Assembly (NCBI RefSeq): GCF_003573695.1
Contig: NC_039358.1
Span: 14,322,637 to 14,386,636 of the forward strand
DNA length: 64,000 bases
Direction of reading: 5' to 3'
Source of the DNA: Papaver somniferum
Lineage: Eukaryota > Streptophyta > Magnoliopsida > Ranunculales > Papaveraceae
Positions 11,038 to 22,369 of this stretch are shown one piece after another. Below the pieces are notes generated by a model, which was given only the letters and a program-made list of their open reading frames with translations, searched no databases and was not told the origin of the DNA. How positions within the stretch are numbered: position 1 is the first letter of the stretch; each line of letters begins with the position of its first letter. Made by a program: the position numbers and the translations under genes.

Positions 11038-12135
11038 CTAATTTCTTCCGATGTCTGGCTGAATACTTTAAACTTAGCACTTCTTGGGAGGTAACCCAAT
11101 CTCATGAAACACGGTAATATCTTTCCTCAACTCTCTTGCTTCAAGCGGTAACAATTTCTGCTTGTTCATGCTTTTAATTTTATCTTTAGAACATTTAGGA
11201 CAATGTTAGATTTAAGTTTGGGGGTATGTGAAAAACTTTTTAGTTGCAATAAATAAAATCCAGAGCCTAGAAATTTATGTTTATTAAGGTCTAACCAATC
11301 TAAGTGGATGGAAGCATCTTGGTTGTAGGAGTTGAGGAACCAATCTGATTAGATGGAAACATCTAAAGAGTCTATTCATAAAAGCACGGAGCTCAGGTGT
11401 TAGAATTAAAAAAAAACATGGTAGTTTCGCCATATCTCGTGATGGAAACATCTAAAGAATCCTGATCACTTTTTTTCTCTTTTCTCTTTTGTTGTTACCA
11501 GTGTTAGGGTGAAATAGAGTGATTGCGATACCAAAAGAAATAAAATAAATAAATAAATAAAAATTTGAGACCAGACCATCAGACCAACCAGAATAAATTC
11601 AATAAAGTCAACCACTGGAACCCTTGTATATGCCAGTTGTGTTGACCTAGAGTTAGGATTATCGACTACTGGTTCCCTTGTATATGCCAGTTGTGTTGAT
11701 ATTAGTCAAACTGGTATCTCAGTCCATTAGGATAGGTTCACCTTAGTCAACATCTACGTTTTTTCTCTTTATCCATCTTCTTAATCTTTCCATGTGATTG
11801 GTTGACTCCGGTTATTATGTCCATAAACTATATGAGTAGAGCTCTGTCACTTATATATGAATTTTAGTATGCTTGAGTGCAAACTTGTGTACATCAATTG
11901 GAATTTTGCAGGGTACTTCCTCATGTAGTCAAAAAGTATGCCAACGAAGGAGATTATTTAGTGCCTTCCAAGGTTCTGCATAGATAGCTAGGGTTTGGAG
12001 TAAAGGTTTTGTGGGTACACCTCTGGTAAACCCTCCCGATATTAACTCGGTCAATAGGGACACCTAGTGAGTTAGGATTTTATTTTTCTAGATTAGTTTT
12101 GCTCGAGGACTAGAAAATAATAAGTTTGGGGGTGT
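11038..12135 (+). other. 3' untranslated internal region and polypurine tract
   Basis: Noncoding segment between the unknown ORF and the 3' LTR. It contains two copies of a phrase with CCCTTGTATATGCCAGTTGT (about 11620 and 11670) and ends in the polypurine tract AAGTTTGGGGGTGT at 12122-12135. A second tract-like sequence, TTTAAGTTTGGGGGTATG, lies near 11211. Confidence 0.6.
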
Positions 12136-12559
12136 TGATAGACACATTTATGTGTGTAATGTGTCTCAATTGTATGTATTGTTAGTGCTCGATTTTGTAT
12201 TTATTTTGTTATTTTATGTCTTTGTAGGTATTTATAGAGAAATAAGCCCTTGCGGCGAAATGGGCTCGAAAAGTAGTGTTTTACACCCCAGGACAAAGTA
12301 CTAAAGGCACCCCATAAATGCACCGGAAGCACCTCAGAAATGCACTGGAGGAACCCAGGAAAAGTGTTGGAAACACACCAGAAAAATTACTAAAGGCACC
12401 CCAAGGGACATGTGTTATTCAGACTCTAGCAACGGATAAGGGGCGACCACTGGATAAGGGGTGACCTTCTTCACAAATTCAAATTTCAATTTGGCGAGAA
12501 AATAAACTCACTTCACTGGCAGAATTTCAATCGAATGTTTGGAGGAGTTTTTGTGTGAT
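12136..12559 (+). repeat. Truncated 3' LTR of the Athila-like element
   Basis: Matches the first 402 bp of the 5' LTR (6838-7239) with small indels, then similarity stops abruptly at ...TTGTGTGAT. The remaining 1.1 kb of LTR is absent, so the element could not complete a normal replication cycle in its present form. Confidence 0.75.
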
Positions 12560-13680
12560 ATAACTCAATTTGTGTATCAATCCATTTCCCTGTAACTCAA
12601 GATATACTAAAACCCAACTATAACCTCCATCCATACTCAATTCCAATCCTAATTTCGTTATCAACCATACATATTCAATAATAACAACATCCTCATATCC
12701 CATTTTAGTTATACTAATTCCAAATTATAAACATAATAAATACTTAAATTGATTAAGAAGATTTACCTCGTACACATCTTAGGAATCTTCTTCAAAATCC
12801 ATGAGAGATCATAACTGAAATTGCTTTTTCCTTCCTCTTCTGATCAATTCCAAGAACATCAACTGTGGAAACCCTAAATAATCCCCAAATTCGGAATCTG
12901 AAACCCTAACTTCATATTGTTAAAGTATTCTTCACCTAAACTCTAATTCACGTCAAACCCAACTCCAATTCCATCTTATTAATCATTAATGGTACCTCTA
13001 AACAACCTTCTGAGAAACCCTAAGTTACCTTGTTCGATTCTTCCTAAATATGAATCAGTACCTGAATTGACACCATCACCATCAACTGGTTCTTAACTTT
13101 ACTTCTCCTTCATCAATTTAAGACTCCTACTCTTTATCCCCATCAACAACTTTCAGCAAACCCTAAGTTCTGCTTCTCTTTGATTCAAAGAAATCCTAAT
13201 ATATCTGCTGATATCTCCTTCATGATAACTAACCACATCATCTGCTTCATCGATCAATTTAATTGACTGATCCTCTCGAATCAAACCTCACACAGCAGCT
13301 GAAGAAGAGAAGGAAGAAAGAAGAAGAAAGAGAAAGAAAATAGAGAAACTGAATTCTTCGGTCGATTCAGTTGGGGATAATATCGAAGAGAAATGCTATA
13401 GGCACCCGACCAAAAGATAAGGGAAGCCAGGTGGTTTATCTGTGAAATGAAAAATTTACCCTTCATAAACAAGTTGATAAATCTTCTTCGTTCGATATCC
13501 AAATGACAAGCTCGAGTAGTCCATTCCACACAAATTTTCGAAATCTATCGAGATGTACTAGTTTTGTATCCAAATCGTTGTTAGATTAATTCCTATTAAT
13601 TAATGTTCGTGTTAAACTAATTGAGTTATTATCGGCTAAGACGTCTCTTGACTGGTCTAATATCGTTGACGAGCTTGAGG
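12560..13680. other. Noncoding stretch, probably old repeat flanking the Athila-like element
   Basis: No gene is supported. The sequence is rich in AAACCCTAA-type and purine-rich (GAAGAAG) phrases, a texture often seen in gypsy LTRs. Together with 6335-6837 it may be an older inserted repeat that separates the two LINE halves. Confidence 0.4.
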
Positions 13681-15700
13681 GTCTTTACAAAAAGCTTTTT
13701 GGATACCAATCTTGCCAAGAATTCCAGGTTTCTTTGATTTAACATCTATTAACTCTCATGTTATTAAAATGACATCTAGTATTTGGTTGTATGCAACAAA
13801 TGCACCCTGGTTTTCAGAAATTAGTTTAGGTAACACCTTCTTAAACCTTTGGGTGGTATCTTTGAGAGAAATTGGTAGATTATGTTGACTAATTAAGCTG
13901 ATTGGTCTGAAGTCCTGTGAAGAACCCACTTACTTTATCTTAGGAATCAAACTTATAACAGAAACATTTGTTATGCAGTCTAGTTTCATTTTTGATTCAA
14001 ATTCTTTTATAACAGCCATGAAATCCATTTTGATCACCTCCCATGCAATCTTGTAAAACTTCATATTGTATCCATAGGGTCTTGGAGACTTATTGTTTTT
14101 TAATTGCTTGATTATCTTCCTTACTTCTTCTTCTTCGGTAATTGGTCTTTCCACTTTTATACTCTCTTCTGTTGTAATCTTTGTGAAAAACTATGGATTC
14201 ATTTGAGGTATCATTGTATGATTCTCTTGGAATAAGTTGAAGAAGTAATTAGAAATTTCAATCTTTATGTCTTGCTGATTAAAGTTATCTTCTCCATTGA
14301 TTATAAGTTTTTGCACTGTATTTCATCTTCTTCTCCCGTTAGCTACAATGTGAAAGTATTTTGTATTCTCATCTCCTTCTTCAGAATGTTGTGTTTTTTC
14401 TCTATCCAACCATTTCCTAGCATTGTCCATGTTGATTTGTTTCAGTTTTTTTTTTTGGAATTGTTGAGAAGTTAAAGCTCCATTTTCCACCAATGCACAT
14501 CAATTAAGATAATGATCTCCTGTTTCATGTTTCAGTTTGACCATATTTTTCCCTACTCCATTTCTTCTAGAAGAATTTCATATTTTGAACCTTTTGGACA
14601 TGATGTAATTTGGGTTCCTGTAAATTCCATAGTCCCACCATATTTGTAAATTTCTGATAAAATATGGATAACTAAACCAAAAACTTTCAACCCTGAAAGA
14701 AGATTTTTTCCTTGTGACATTTGAGGTTGTTGGAAAAATTGTTGCATGATCTGATAGTGTCCTTGAGAGTACAGTTTGAGTTAAGAGTGGAAATTCATTT
14801 TCAAACTTTGGAGACACTAGAAATATATCAAGCCTAAAAGCAGCGGTTCATGATGCATACTGCTCCATGTATACTGACCATCATTTAGTGGTATATACAC
14901 CAAATTATGTATCTCCATGTATTCATTGAATAATATTTTGTTTCTTCGTTGAACCTCTAGGTTTGTTCCTTTCTCTTTATATTCTTATGGCATTAGAATC
15001 ACCTGCCATACACAAAATTTCAGTTGCCCGACCTGTTAGATTATCTAATTCCTCCCAGAATTCCCATCTCTCACAATAAGGGCAAGGAGAATAAACATTT
15101 GTTAAGCACCATTCATAGTTGTCACTTATACATTTAAACTTTTGATATGATGTGTGTTAGGACCCAAAAATTCATATGCACATTCAAACATAGTATCATA
15201 CCATATTGTTAGAAAAAACACCAGAGAGACCTTGAGAAGGAACGTCTCTCCATTTATGATGGTCATTACCCCATATATTTTTCACCCACCAATCATTCAT
15301 CTTCATCATGTGGGTTTCTTGAATTAGAACTAGTTTTGGTATGACATTCTTTACTAAGTCTTTCAGTGCATCCATCTTGTCAATTGCTATTAAATATCTC
15401 ATATTCCAGTTTAAGATTTTAATATCCATTGAGAACATCTGAAGCCAAATTGACTGCATCTTCATATACTTCTACATCTCCTTCTTTATCAACCATTTCC
15501 ATAGTGTTTTCAATTGTATCTTCAACTTCTATGAGTTCATTATTTGTGGAGGGTTTGTTGCAGTTCTTCGCCGTATTTGTTGTCATGTTTCCTTCCATAA
15601 TCTCTGTATCTAATGCTATAACTTCCAAAATTGGCTTCAATATTCCTTGTTGCATCCATTATCAAATCAACAGTATTATGAATTGCATTTATTTTAACAA
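13680..15700 (-). mobile_element. LINE (L1-type) fragment: endonuclease and reverse transcriptase N-terminal half
   Basis: Read on the minus strand, 15465-15196 encodes an AP-endonuclease start (KILNWNMRYLIAI, then LVLIQETHM), matching the SWNxRG and QETK motifs of LINE endonucleases. Further on, 14154-13930 carries the RT entry block (EEEEVRKIIKQLKNNKSPRP, then VISLIPKIK). Near 13700-13900 is the block with DFRPISL-like and DIQKAF motifs, after which similarity ends. The upstream frame 15655-15419 is acidic and may be linker or ORF1 tail. Frames are broken throughout. The next part of such a protein is what the fragment at 4490-6330 contains. Confidence 0.8.
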
Positions 15701-15718
15701 TCTCCACATTTAACTTTC

Positions 15719-15897
15719 AAGAAAGTTGATTCCTTACTACCTAGACAATCTCCACATTTAAAAAAAAAAGCTAGTGTTATTTTTTTCTGAAGATCTTCAT
15801 AAGAGAGTTGCAAGGCATTTGGATAGAGATTTTTTGCATGAGATTAGTTATTCATCCTGCTAAATATTTGAGTTACAATCTCCACATTCCTTGTTGC
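15719..15897 (+). mobile_element. Short LINE reverse-transcriptase fragment, duplicate of 16.8 kb
   Basis: The segment including TTCTGAAGATCTTCATAAGA and GTTATTCATCCTGCTAAAT is repeated at about 16796-16905, where it is part of a longer plus-strand LINE remnant. The phrase ACAATCTCCACATT occurs three times nearby (15698, 15747, 15876), suggesting local rearrangement. Confidence 0.6.
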
Positions 15898-16387
15898 CTC
15901 CATCCGTCTTTATTAATTTTCCGCTTTGACTATAAGTCAAAATATTAAGGAGATCGGAGGAAATGTGATGGCTAACCTTATTAAACGCTAGATTATTTAT
16001 ATTAATTAACATGTAATATACTAAAAAAACATATATCGGATAATTTTATTATTTTGGCAAATGTTTAAAATAAAATTAAAACAAATATTTTGGTGATATT
16101 ATGGATTTTATATTATGTTATACTATGGATGTTATATTTGGTTAGATTATGTATCAATAGGTAGAAGCTTTACCTTAAAAAATATTTTTATTTAAAAAAG
16201 GAATGAAGACTAGTAAAAAAAATATTAATAAATTTTTTCTTTATATACGAAGATACTATTTCAGATTTTGGATTGGGTTTATATTAAAAATATTTTATAA
16301 TTATAGAAAATGAAGAGTATATTTGATAGTTTAATGAGAAAATATGTCTATAAACAGAGTGGATAGATAAAAAAAATACAGAGAGGG
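15898..16387. mobile_element. Stowaway-like MITE related to 5671-6071, opposite orientation
   Basis: The left end (CTCCATCCGTCTTTATTAAT) matches the reversed right end of the 5.7-kb MITE. The right end (AACAGAGTGGATAGATAAAA) matches its reversed left end. Internal phrases such as GTCAAAATATTAAG and AAATATGTCTATAAACAGAG are shared. It is noncoding. Confidence 0.7.
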
Positions 16388-16499
16388 TAATTATTTTTAT
16401 TTACTTTATTTTTTCTGGTAAGAGATGCCTCCGCTCAGTGAGTCGAGGAAAGATTTGTACCCTATAGACGAAGAAAAAAACTTAAACATTACTAAAGTA

Positions 16500-17640
16500 T
16501 AAAATAAAATCAAGCGACTAAACCTTCAGAGGAAGGCATATGGCCTTTGTATCCGTCTCCCATATCAAGTGAAAATGCTACACGCGGTTTGCTTAAACCG
16601 TGAGTAACTTGGATATCAATAGCTAATCAAGTTGACGAGTTTTACACTCCTATTATTATGCAAAACCTTAAACAGATGACGACATTCTTTTATTGGAAGC
16701 TACCTTGCAGAATGTTAAGTCTATTACCAAGATTTTTGAAATATATTGTAGCTGGTCTGAGCAACTTATTAACTATCATAAATCTAGTGTGTTAAAAAAA
16801 CAGTTAGTGTTATTTTTTCTGAAGATCTTCATAAGATAGTTGTAAGGCATTTGGATAGAGATTTTGTGCATGAGATTAGTTATTCATCCTGCTAAATTTT
16901 TTAGTTGCAATATTCAAAGGGGCAGAACTAGGAAATCTGATTTTTTAGACTATTTCTTGAAGTTAACCATTCAAGATTATAAAATCAGGGATAGTGAAGG
17001 AAACGCTGAAGAGATTAATGTAAGGTAATAACTTTTTGGGGTTTAAGTTTATGCATCAAACTAGAAATTAAGTGGTAGGTAGATTGGCTATAAAAACAAG
17101 AAAATAAAATTTATTCAGTTTTTCGAAAAAAAGACATGCCAAATCTTTTGTGTCAGCTAATCTTGGTGGATAGAAGTTACATTTCTAGGTTAGATAACAT
17201 GAACCTAGGTATGTTGGTTGATGCTCATAACATGGTAAATGGTCCATTATGATAGTTTGACAACATTCCTTTTCTTTGTGTTCTTTTACTTTTTTTTTTC
17301 ATTGGTTGTACTTTTCTTTTGGTTGGTTGGTAATATATCTCATCTATACTCACAATTTTTTTTATGGTAGGTAGAGATGTATTAATTAAATCAGTTTTGG
17401 ACCCTCTCTAAATCATCTGATGACTCCTATTAGGATCCCCAAGGAAGTTCTTAAAGTCGTTAATAAGCTCCGAGGACAATTTTTATGTCCTAACAGAGAC
17501 GGTTATAAAAAAAAATTGATGTCGTTGGATTAGATAAAGTCTTTCTCCCTTTAAAACCTGGTGGCTCGGGCCTGGAAAGTTCTTATGGATCCTCCTAGTC
17601 TTCTTGGTTCTTTGCGTTAATATTGTCGGTGTTTATTAAT
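16500..17640 (+). mobile_element. Decayed plus-strand LINE remnant (RT middle to zf-RVT)
   Basis: Conceptual translation across frames gives phrases such as LLEATLQNVKSITKIFEIY and CSWSEQLINYHKSS (about 16690-16795), which match the LINE RT region after the active site. Near 17500-17580 is KVFLPLKPGGSGLESS, matching the KICLPKxxGGLGLRS block. Many stops and frameshifts are present, so it is not functional. Confidence 0.65.
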
Positions 17641-17710
17641 GGTCACGGTAAGTTCTGAAATATTCTAGACTGGGGATATTTTTCTTATTGGCTAAGTTTA
17701 GGATTTTCCG

Positions 17711-18175
17711 TGTACATCTAAATGCTTGGAGGCTAATTTACTCGAGAGATAAGTCTACTTAAAGGCTAAGTTTACTTGGATCCTAAGTTTGTTACATATA
17801 TATACATAGATGTAAAATCCATACAGAAAAGTACATTTTCACAATCATTCGCACTAAAGAGTTTAGGGAGGGAGATTTATTTTAGTGGCAGAAGTTCTTG
17901 TTCTTAAAGAGTTAATTTTTGAGTGTTTATGATTAGCACTTTGTTGATCATAGTTTTGCGACTGATTCTTTTTGTTTCATTATATTTAAGAAGTTTTATT
18001 ATAAAGAGTTGATCATGACCACTTGTGGAGAAGCATATCGCCGACCCGATGAAATTTGTTATGTCATTATTTTATTATTTATTTTAATTGCATCTTATGT
18101 ATTTACTCTTTAGTTCTACATTGATCCCAAAACAATAGTGTGTTATGGAATTATTTTCTTGATATATTCCAAACA
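17711..18175 (+). mobile_element. Copia-type LTR (family C), copy 2
   Basis: Begins TGTACATC, ends ATTCCAAACA and corresponds along its length to 3598-4029. A decayed primer-site-like sequence and the GCGGAGAGGATCATAGTT leader follow, then an abrupt switch to a reversed family B LTR at 18230, as in copy 1. Confidence 0.65.
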
Positions 18176-18229
18176 AGTGGTGTAGTAAGTGCGGAGAGGA
18201 TCATAGTTAGAAGTAAAGATGTTTGTTTG

Positions 18230-18850
18230 TGAAAATGTGAGGTACCTAGTACACCACCAACTTTTTGTTCGGCAACCTGTATAAACAAAACCTAATACAA
18301 TTGCAAGTGGATCTAAATTAAATATTCTTGAACAATAAGTATGTAGATTTTTTATCTTTATTTTCCACAATAAATATTTCTAGACTCAAAACTCCGTAAA
18401 CCTGATTGTATAGAAGAGTTCTTGGACGATCTCATAAATAAATATCCAAGATCAATCTATTCATATCCAAATTAAGAGGATCTGAATTCTGAAAAATATA
18501 AAACTTGTAATTTATCTTTCAAGATACGACTTCAAAAAGAACAAGTTTCGTTATTGTTCATAATTAATAATGACATAAACTATCAAGATTTATTATGACT
18601 ACTTGTGTTATTCTTATTATAAAGATAATATAAAACAATATAGAGGAAAACTTCACCAGTGGAAAAACCCCGGGACCTATCCAACATTGAATACCAAACT
18701 ATATAAAGTCGTTATAGACAATAGCATACTTGACTTCATACTGGAACATAGTTGATACTGAATTGATCCTCCAAGTAATTCAGTTGCAGTCATGATCCTT
18801 ACGTCTCTTGAACCTCTCGAGGATCTACGCGATTGATTCCCTTAGCTGAC
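18230..18850 (-). mobile_element. Reverse-oriented LTR fragment (family B), copy 2
   Basis: Begins TGAAAATGTGAGGTACC and matches 4084-4480, then extends further. It includes the phrase AACCCCGGGACCTATCCAAC, the reverse of the GGACTAGGTCCCGGGG block in the complete LTR at 38504. It ends where another family B LTR starts at 18851. Confidence 0.7.
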
Positions 18851-20620
18851 TGAAAAAGAGAGAGTACCAAGTAACCACCAACTTTTTCGTTCAGAAACCT
18901 ATATGGACAAAACCTAATCCAATTGCAAGTAGACCAACTTAAGGATCCTTGATAATATGTATATAGAGATTATATCTGTAGATCTTCTCAATCCGAAAGT
19001 CTAGACATTGAAGTCAGTGAACCTTATTGTTAATAAGAATATTTGTACAATCTCAAAAATCATGCAATATCCAAGATCAATCTAGTTGTATCCAAGTATT
19101 CAGATCTGAATTCTGCCAAGTGTGAAACTTGTTATCTACCTTTCAAGATATGAATTCTATAAGAAACAAGTCTTGTATTTGATCTTAATTACATAGAAGT
19201 ATATACTAATATTGAATACATACTACTTGTGCAAATCCTATTATAAAGATAAACAATATAATGCAGGAAACGAGAACACAAGACACCATAAGTTATGTTA
19301 ACGGGGAAACCAACATAGCAGAAAAACTCAGGGACCTCGTCTAGATTTGAAAACCAAACTGTACTAAGCCGCTACAACCACTAGATTACTACAAGACTTC
19401 AGATTGGAATTTAGTTGATACCGAATCCACCCTCCAAGCGATTCAGTTATAGTCACGCTCCTTATGTCTCTTGAACCTCGCAAGGCTCTAAATAATTGAT
19501 TTTCTTAGCTAACATCCTTTAAAACCTAAGATTTTCTTCGACCTAAATGAAGACTTTCAATATCAATATATTTCTAACATATATACGCCTATTTGATTTC
19601 CCTTTGGATCAAAGATCAAGGCTTGGAAATTTTTTCGCAATATATAAACCTAGAAAACCTCACAAATCCCGAACACTTACACTCAGTTAGATGAGAAGCT
19701 TGTATTCTTTACCACCTCTCAATAACAATCTTCAACTTATCAATTATCTATTATGAGGAATCATAAATTCTGAGACGAAGAGAACTTTGAAACTACTATA
19801 TATCTTTCTCGAAAGAGATTACGTGAACCTCGATAACATAAAAGAAAGATCAGGATAAACGAATTATCAAGGTAAAATATATTCGGACTTGGATTCACGG
19901 ATCCCCATGCAAAGTCTTTTAGTCGCAGACCTACTTATGTTTTTTCATAGGAAACCTAGGTCAATTGAAGACGATTCTAGCTATCAACTAGGACACAAAA
20001 GTATCATGGATTGAATTTCCCAGTTAAAAGAACATCTCTATTTATAGATGTTCAAGACTAATGGTTTCTCATAATTCAAACTAAGATAACTCGAGATTCA
20101 AGCAAACACTTTCTCTGTTTAGATGAAACTCTGATTAGGATTTCAATTAAGCATGTGAGAAGTTTTCCTTGAAATCATATAGAAGAATATACACAGTAGT
20201 CAGGGTATATGAACCATGTATAAGGATAATTCTTGGAAAACATGCCTTATGAACTATTAAGTAGTTTGATGCTCATTTGAACACTTAAAAAATTTAATCA
20301 TGGTGGACATACCACTAGTGTTTTATTGATGATCATCGATGTTTTAGATATGTTTACGAGAGTCATATATAGCAATGCTAGACGTATTTAAATAAATAAG
20401 TCATTGAGCATATACTAAAGTTTTACTAGGACCATCGGAAAACGGTTCATGAATCGTAATGTATAGTTCACGAGTCAGTGTGCTACGGTTCGTGAACCAG
20501 GTTCGCCAACCCTACTCGTCTCTTGAACTCATATGGATACAGTTCGTGAACTGGGTTCCCTAATCATTAGTCTTTTTCATCAGTACAAAAATTCATATCA
20601 CCACGGTTCTTGAACATCAT
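18851..20620 (-). mobile_element. Second reverse-oriented family B LTR, nearly full length
   Basis: Starts TGAAAAAGAGAGAGTACC. It carries the same block order as the other B-type LTRs: leader-end block, CAGGGACCTCGTCTAGATTT (the diverged CCCGGGACC block), then U3-like sequence with repeated GTTCGTGAAC/GGTTCATGAA phrases around 20440-20560. The far terminus is not clear. It has no coding capacity. Confidence 0.6.
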
Positions 20621-20879
20621 GATTTTTACGTGGTTCGACATAGAAGTCTACATCCACGGTCTAGGTCTCACCATAATGATTATAAAGTTACAAGATCTTT
20701 CCCATTCCGACAAAGATACAAGTATGTTCATCTCTCACTCTTCACAACTCTCAAACTAGTATTAACGCCAACAACTCTCGCTTTTTCCTAAGACTCCAAA
20801 ATTGATCCTAAATCATATTCATAGGCAAAATGGGTTCTAGTGTTTTTTAAACTATCATGGATGGGTACTTCTCCTTCTC
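20621..20879. other. Noncoding stretch between LTR and LINE
   Basis: Contains ACGTGGTTCGACATAGAAGT and neighbouring phrases reminiscent of other Copia LTRs, but no boundaries or repeats were established. Nothing else is seen. Confidence 0.3.
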
Positions 20880-22130
20880 GTTGTTTTTTCTTTTTACTTT
20901 TTTGAACTTAAAAATTTAAATTCATTGATAAAAGGAGAAAAAGAGAACATCTAAGAGAATCCAGAGGTGAGGTCAAAACCAACACCATATACAAAGAAAA
21001 CAAACCAGAAGGGTAGGAAAATCCCACATCCAAGCAAACAACAATAGAAAACGATTACGCAAATGACAACGGATGGAAATACAAACTATTTATGCTTCAT
21101 AGTATCCTATCTTTGACCTTTTCCAGATTTTAGTTGCTTTTTTTTTATTAGGTATATTACCATCCCATTTGAGTCTTGAAAGCTCTTTTTCAGCTTTCTT
21201 GCCAAATTTGTCTTCATAAACCACGTAGTGAGCATTTTTGTCAGATTCTACGTCAGATAACTCTTCACTATCCTCTTCACAATCTTCAATAGTAACTATA
21301 TCATTAATCAATAGTTTGAACGAGTTATACGTACTCACTGTGGTAGAAGAATCACTCCTCATAGCAACATTGATCTTGTTTTCACCATCTACATCAGAAT
21401 TCTTGGAGTTGTCATCTTTAAATACATTATCTCCATTCAAATCCTTCCTTAGGTCTATTGGAAATCTACCTTGAGATATAAGTGGGAAATCATTGAGCAT
21501 TATAAAAGGATTTTGTTTTACCTCTATCTCTATATTTGCGCCAGAACGGACTCAGAGATTGATCCCTTACAAGAAGACCTCTCTGGTGATTTTGTTGCAG
21601 TATCTGAAGCCGAACTCTTAACATTTTCCATTGTTATTCCATCCATATTTTTAAAGCCACCACTTGCCTTGCCTTGCTTCCCAGTAGACTTAAAAGTCCG
21701 AGAAACAGACCCAAATGCTTTTGTTAATGCATTTCCATACTTCCTTGATGGCTTATAAGTCCGTCACTTCTGGATTTTTATATCCACCTCATGAAATATT
21801 TTCTGGACTTTTTGCCGATGAAGATTGTTTTTCAGTAACACCTTTGACACTTATCCCCATTTCTGGTGAAACATGCTCATGAGATGCATTAGATATCAAG
21901 TGAGCACCAATAAAATTTGTCTGTTGCACTTATCTCACATAAGGACTTTGGATGTATAAGATTTCAGTTGCATCCACAATGTTGTTCGCATTACTTACCT
22001 CAGACACAAAAATATCTTGAGTTTGCTCAGAGTTCTGCACCATACCATCCTTTCCTTTAATCACTTTCTTTGGAATCCATCTAACTATATCTTCTACTAG
22101 TGTATTCCATTTTTTGTCGTGGCTTCATCA
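20880..22130 (-). mobile_element. LINE ORF1-like fragment joined to a LINE-type 3' end
   Basis: On the minus strand the upstream part translates to phrases like RWIPKKVIKG (about 22090-22060), resembling plant LINE ORF1 tails. A 136-codon frame (21500-21090) rich in Asp, Ser and Lys follows, ending in KIWKRSKIGYYEA. After its stop comes a T-rich tail containing TTTATCAATGAATTTAAATT, similar to LINE 3' untranslated ends. No reverse transcriptase lies between. It may be an internally deleted LINE. Recognition is moderate; the frame could instead be an unrelated repeat ORF. Confidence 0.45.
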
Positions 22131-22369
22131 AATGAACTAACTTAACTTTGAACTTGACCGTTAGATGGTCCGGTTTCCTTTCCACGTGTCTTCATCAGGT
22201 TGAAACGGTAGATACCTCGTGCAACAACTTTTATAATCATCTTCAAGATTTCACATCCGATTTCTTATCTCGTGGTCTTTCTCCCGGATGTTGTACTCGG
22301 AAAAGAAAAAAAAAATGGAGCAAAACTTACAGCACGTTTGGATGCGCATCTAGAAATTATTTTTTCTCC
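22131..22369 (+). other. Junction between LINE fragment and alpha-glucosidase
   Basis: This segment should contain the N-terminal part of the alpha-glucosidase but shows no family similarity, no signal peptide and no ATG in the right frame. An AG that could act as a splice acceptor (CTTACAG, about 22328-22334) is present, but no matching upstream exon was found. Confidence 0.4.

Larger units (their letters stand above)
6838..12559 (+). mobile_element. Non-autonomous Athila-like Ty3/gypsy retrotransposon with truncated 3' LTR
   Basis: A 5' LTR begins TGATAGACAC at 6838. The same sequence restarts at 12136 directly after a polypurine tract (AAGTTTGGGGGTGT). The primer site region at about 8380 (TTTTGGTGCCGCCGACGCGG) resembles the TGGCGCCGTTGCCGGGGA type of Tat/Athila elements. 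Near the 3' side are GCACTTCTTGGGAGGTAACC (11079) and TTTAAGTTTGGGGGTATG (11211), phrases typical of Athila-group elements. Between PBS and PPT there is about 3.7 kb with no protease, reverse transcriptase or integrase, only an acidic unknown ORF (9434-11037). The 3' LTR stops matching after about 424 bp. Lineage assignment rests on these motifs from memory of the family. Confidence 0.75.
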
